From an uncultured Clostridia bacterium (GTDB lineage Bacteria; Bacillota; Clostridia; Oscillospirales; Acutalibacteraceae), in the NCBI GenBank assembly GCA_946405475.1, contig CAMJHI010000127.1:1-6645 (forward strand): DNA of 6,645 nt, given 5' to 3'. Numbering within the stretch: the first letter of the stretch is position 1; each line of letters starts with the position of its first letter. The translations under genes were made by a program, and so were the position numbers. The notes beneath the pieces were generated by a model. That model had not been told where the DNA came from and did not search any database. It was given only the letters and a program-made list of their open reading frames with translations. Positions 6,242 to 6,645 of the stretch are shown here, piece by piece.

Positions 6242-6270
6242 ATGGTATGCCGCCGCTCATCCTTCGTCAA
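6242..6270 (-). promoter_or_regulatory. Sigma-A-like promoter of the ABC operon
   Basis: Minus-strand TTGACG (6270-6265) matches the -35 consensus at five of six bases. Exactly 17 bp later TACCAT (6247-6242) matches the -10 at four of six. The expected start is near 6235, giving a leader of about 25 nt before the TTG start. AT-rich DNA at about 6284-6308 lies where an UP element would be. No operator-like repeat overlaps the promoter, so its control is not visible. Confidence 0.65.
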
Positions 6271-6314
6271 GGACTTTTCGGCAATCTTATTTTTAATTTA
6301 ACTGTTTTGTAACG

Positions 6315-6358
6315 AAAAAACGCCTGCCGACAGATCGACGCTTTGCTGTCGGGTCAGG
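6315..6358 (-). terminator. Intrinsic terminator, minus strand, upstream of the ABC promoter
   Basis: CCGACAG (6327-6333) and CTGTCGG (6346-6352) pair perfectly. CCTG (6323-6326) and CAGG (6355-6358) extend the stem to 11 bp past a GT bulge, with a 12-nt loop. On the minus strand it is followed by CG and six T (6320-6315). No gene directly upstream on the minus strand uses it, because the partial gene at 6551 already has its own terminator. Confidence 0.7.
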
Positions 6359-6472
6359 TTCTTGATAAGCTCCACGACTGATTGACCTGAAACGTGCGAT
6401 CATTCGTAGTACATGCTGTCCGCCGTGACCATAAGAAGCCATCGAAAAAGGGAAAAATGCAGCGCGCAAAAA
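6359..6472 (-). ncRNA. Possible small RNA or attenuated leader between two terminators
   Basis: This 114-bp interval lies after one minus-strand terminator and ends in another, which suggests a short transcript made inside it. A candidate -10, TATGGT (6433-6428), has only a weak -35 (TTTTCC at 6456-6451). Near its 3' end TCAGGT (6390-6385) can pair with ACCTGA (6359-6354). That pairing uses bases 6355-6358, which also belong to the terminator stem, so the two folds could compete. It matches no RNA family I recognise. The call rests on terminator placement and pairing only. Confidence 0.25.
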
Positions 6473-6500
6473 AAGAACGCCTGTTGCAGCAGGCGTTCTT
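6473..6500 (-). terminator. Strong intrinsic terminator of the partial upstream gene
   Basis: AAGAACGCCTG (6473-6483) and CAGGCGTTCTT (6490-6500) are perfect 11-bp arms around loop TTGCAG. On the minus strand the right-hand end runs directly into a long T-run (6474-6466, broken only by nothing after the stem). On the plus strand TTTTT follows after CCTG, so it may work both ways. It closes the minus-strand gene ending at 6551. Confidence 0.85.
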
Positions 6501-6520
6501 CCTGTTTTTGTTCGGCTCAT

Positions 6521-6536
6521 CCCGCAAAAGCGCGGG
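6521..6536 (-). other. Small GC hairpin after the partial gene
   Basis: CCCGC (6521-6525) pairs with GCGGG (6532-6536), loop AAAAGC. On the minus strand it lies 14 nt past the stop at 6551 and has no T-run, so it is not a terminator alone. It may protect the mRNA 3' end or simply be chance. Confidence 0.3.
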
Positions 6537-6550
6537 GGTTCACGGCCGGA

Positions 6551-6645
6551 TCAGATTCCAATGGGAATGGGCACTTCCCAGTTGCTGTTCTTGTTTTCGA
6601 GCGTCGGGTCCTCTTGCACCGGTTCGGCGGTCGAGGCGGCGATAA
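6551..6645 (-). CDS. C-terminal end of an unidentified protein (partial)
   Basis: The minus strand is open from the window edge to a TGA at 6553-6551, giving 31 residues that end NKNSNWEVPIPIGI. Codon third positions are almost all G or C (GCC, ACC, CTC, AAC, AAG, GTG), as in the neighbouring genes, and a strong terminator follows at 6500-6473. This makes a real gene end likely despite its short length. The visible tail is acidic and then turns to a Trp- and Pro-containing end. No domain or family can be recognised, and most of the gene lies outside the window. The terminators between make co-transcription with the ABC operon unlikely. Confidence 0.65.
   Translation of the reverse strand, partial: IAASTAEPVQEDPTLENKNSNWEVPIPIGI

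Larger units (their letters stand above)
6211..6550. other. Gene-free stretch between two minus-strand genes
   Basis: In minus-strand order this holds a GC hairpin, a strong terminator (6500-6473), about 110 bp with no gene (6472-6359), a second terminator (6358-6315), an AT-rich element and the ABC promoter. A minus-strand open frame (ATG 6443) crosses the second terminator, has no ribosome-binding site and an unusual basic composition, and is not called. Confidence 0.65.

Noticed and set aside
6293..6520. 75-codon minus-strand frame upstream of the ABC operon
   Set aside because: It crosses two intrinsic terminators, lacks a ribosome-binding site and has an atypical basic composition.
1..6645. 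CRISPR array, tRNA, rRNA, insertion sequence or phage module
   Set aside because: No spaced direct repeats, cloverleaf, rRNA segment, transposase motif or terminal inverted repeats were seen on either strand.

Overview
The window reads as high-GC Bacillota DNA, most likely a clostridial (Oscillospirales-like) anaerobe. This is inferred from strong GGAGG ribosome-binding sites about 8 nt before starts, a TTG start, several intrinsic terminators with U-tracts, and coding regions with GC-rich third positions interrupted by AT-rich promoters. No taxonomic marker gene is present, so the placement is tentative.

Layout. Bases 1-783 hold no convincing intact gene. There is a possible open 3' gene end (2-196), a T-rich stretch with a good extended -10 promoter (about 184-212), a doubtful 61-codon ORF, and a 482-783 stretch that looks coding only if the reading frame changes twice. 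Bases 784-2571 (+) encode an intact 595-residue FAD-dependent oxidoreductase of the FAD_oxidored type. Bases 2572-3032 are a convergent intergenic region with a hairpin directly after the oxidoreductase gene, a REP-like imperfect palindrome, a clear plus-strand terminator and one or two hairpins serving the opposite strand.

Bases 3033-6210 (-) are a two-gene ABC-2 type export operon. The ATPase comes first (TTG start at 6210, not the longer upstream start). The permease overlaps its 3' end by 29 nt and has nine predicted membrane segments plus a roughly 360-residue C-terminal domain predicted to lie outside the membrane. A sigma-A-like promoter with an AT-rich upstream element sits just before the ATPase. 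Upstream of that promoter is a minus-strand terminator, then about 110 bp without a gene, then a second minus-strand terminator, then the 3' end of another minus-strand gene that runs off the window (6551-6645).

How the genes work together: the ATPase and permease should form one membrane transporter, and the large outer domain may sense or bind a ligand. The oxidoreductase converges on them, has its own terminator and shows no evident functional link. No CRISPR array, tRNA, rRNA, insertion sequence or phage gene was seen. The least ordinary parts are the outer domain of the permease, the broken-looking region before the oxidoreductase, and the gene-free minus-strand segment enclosed by terminators.
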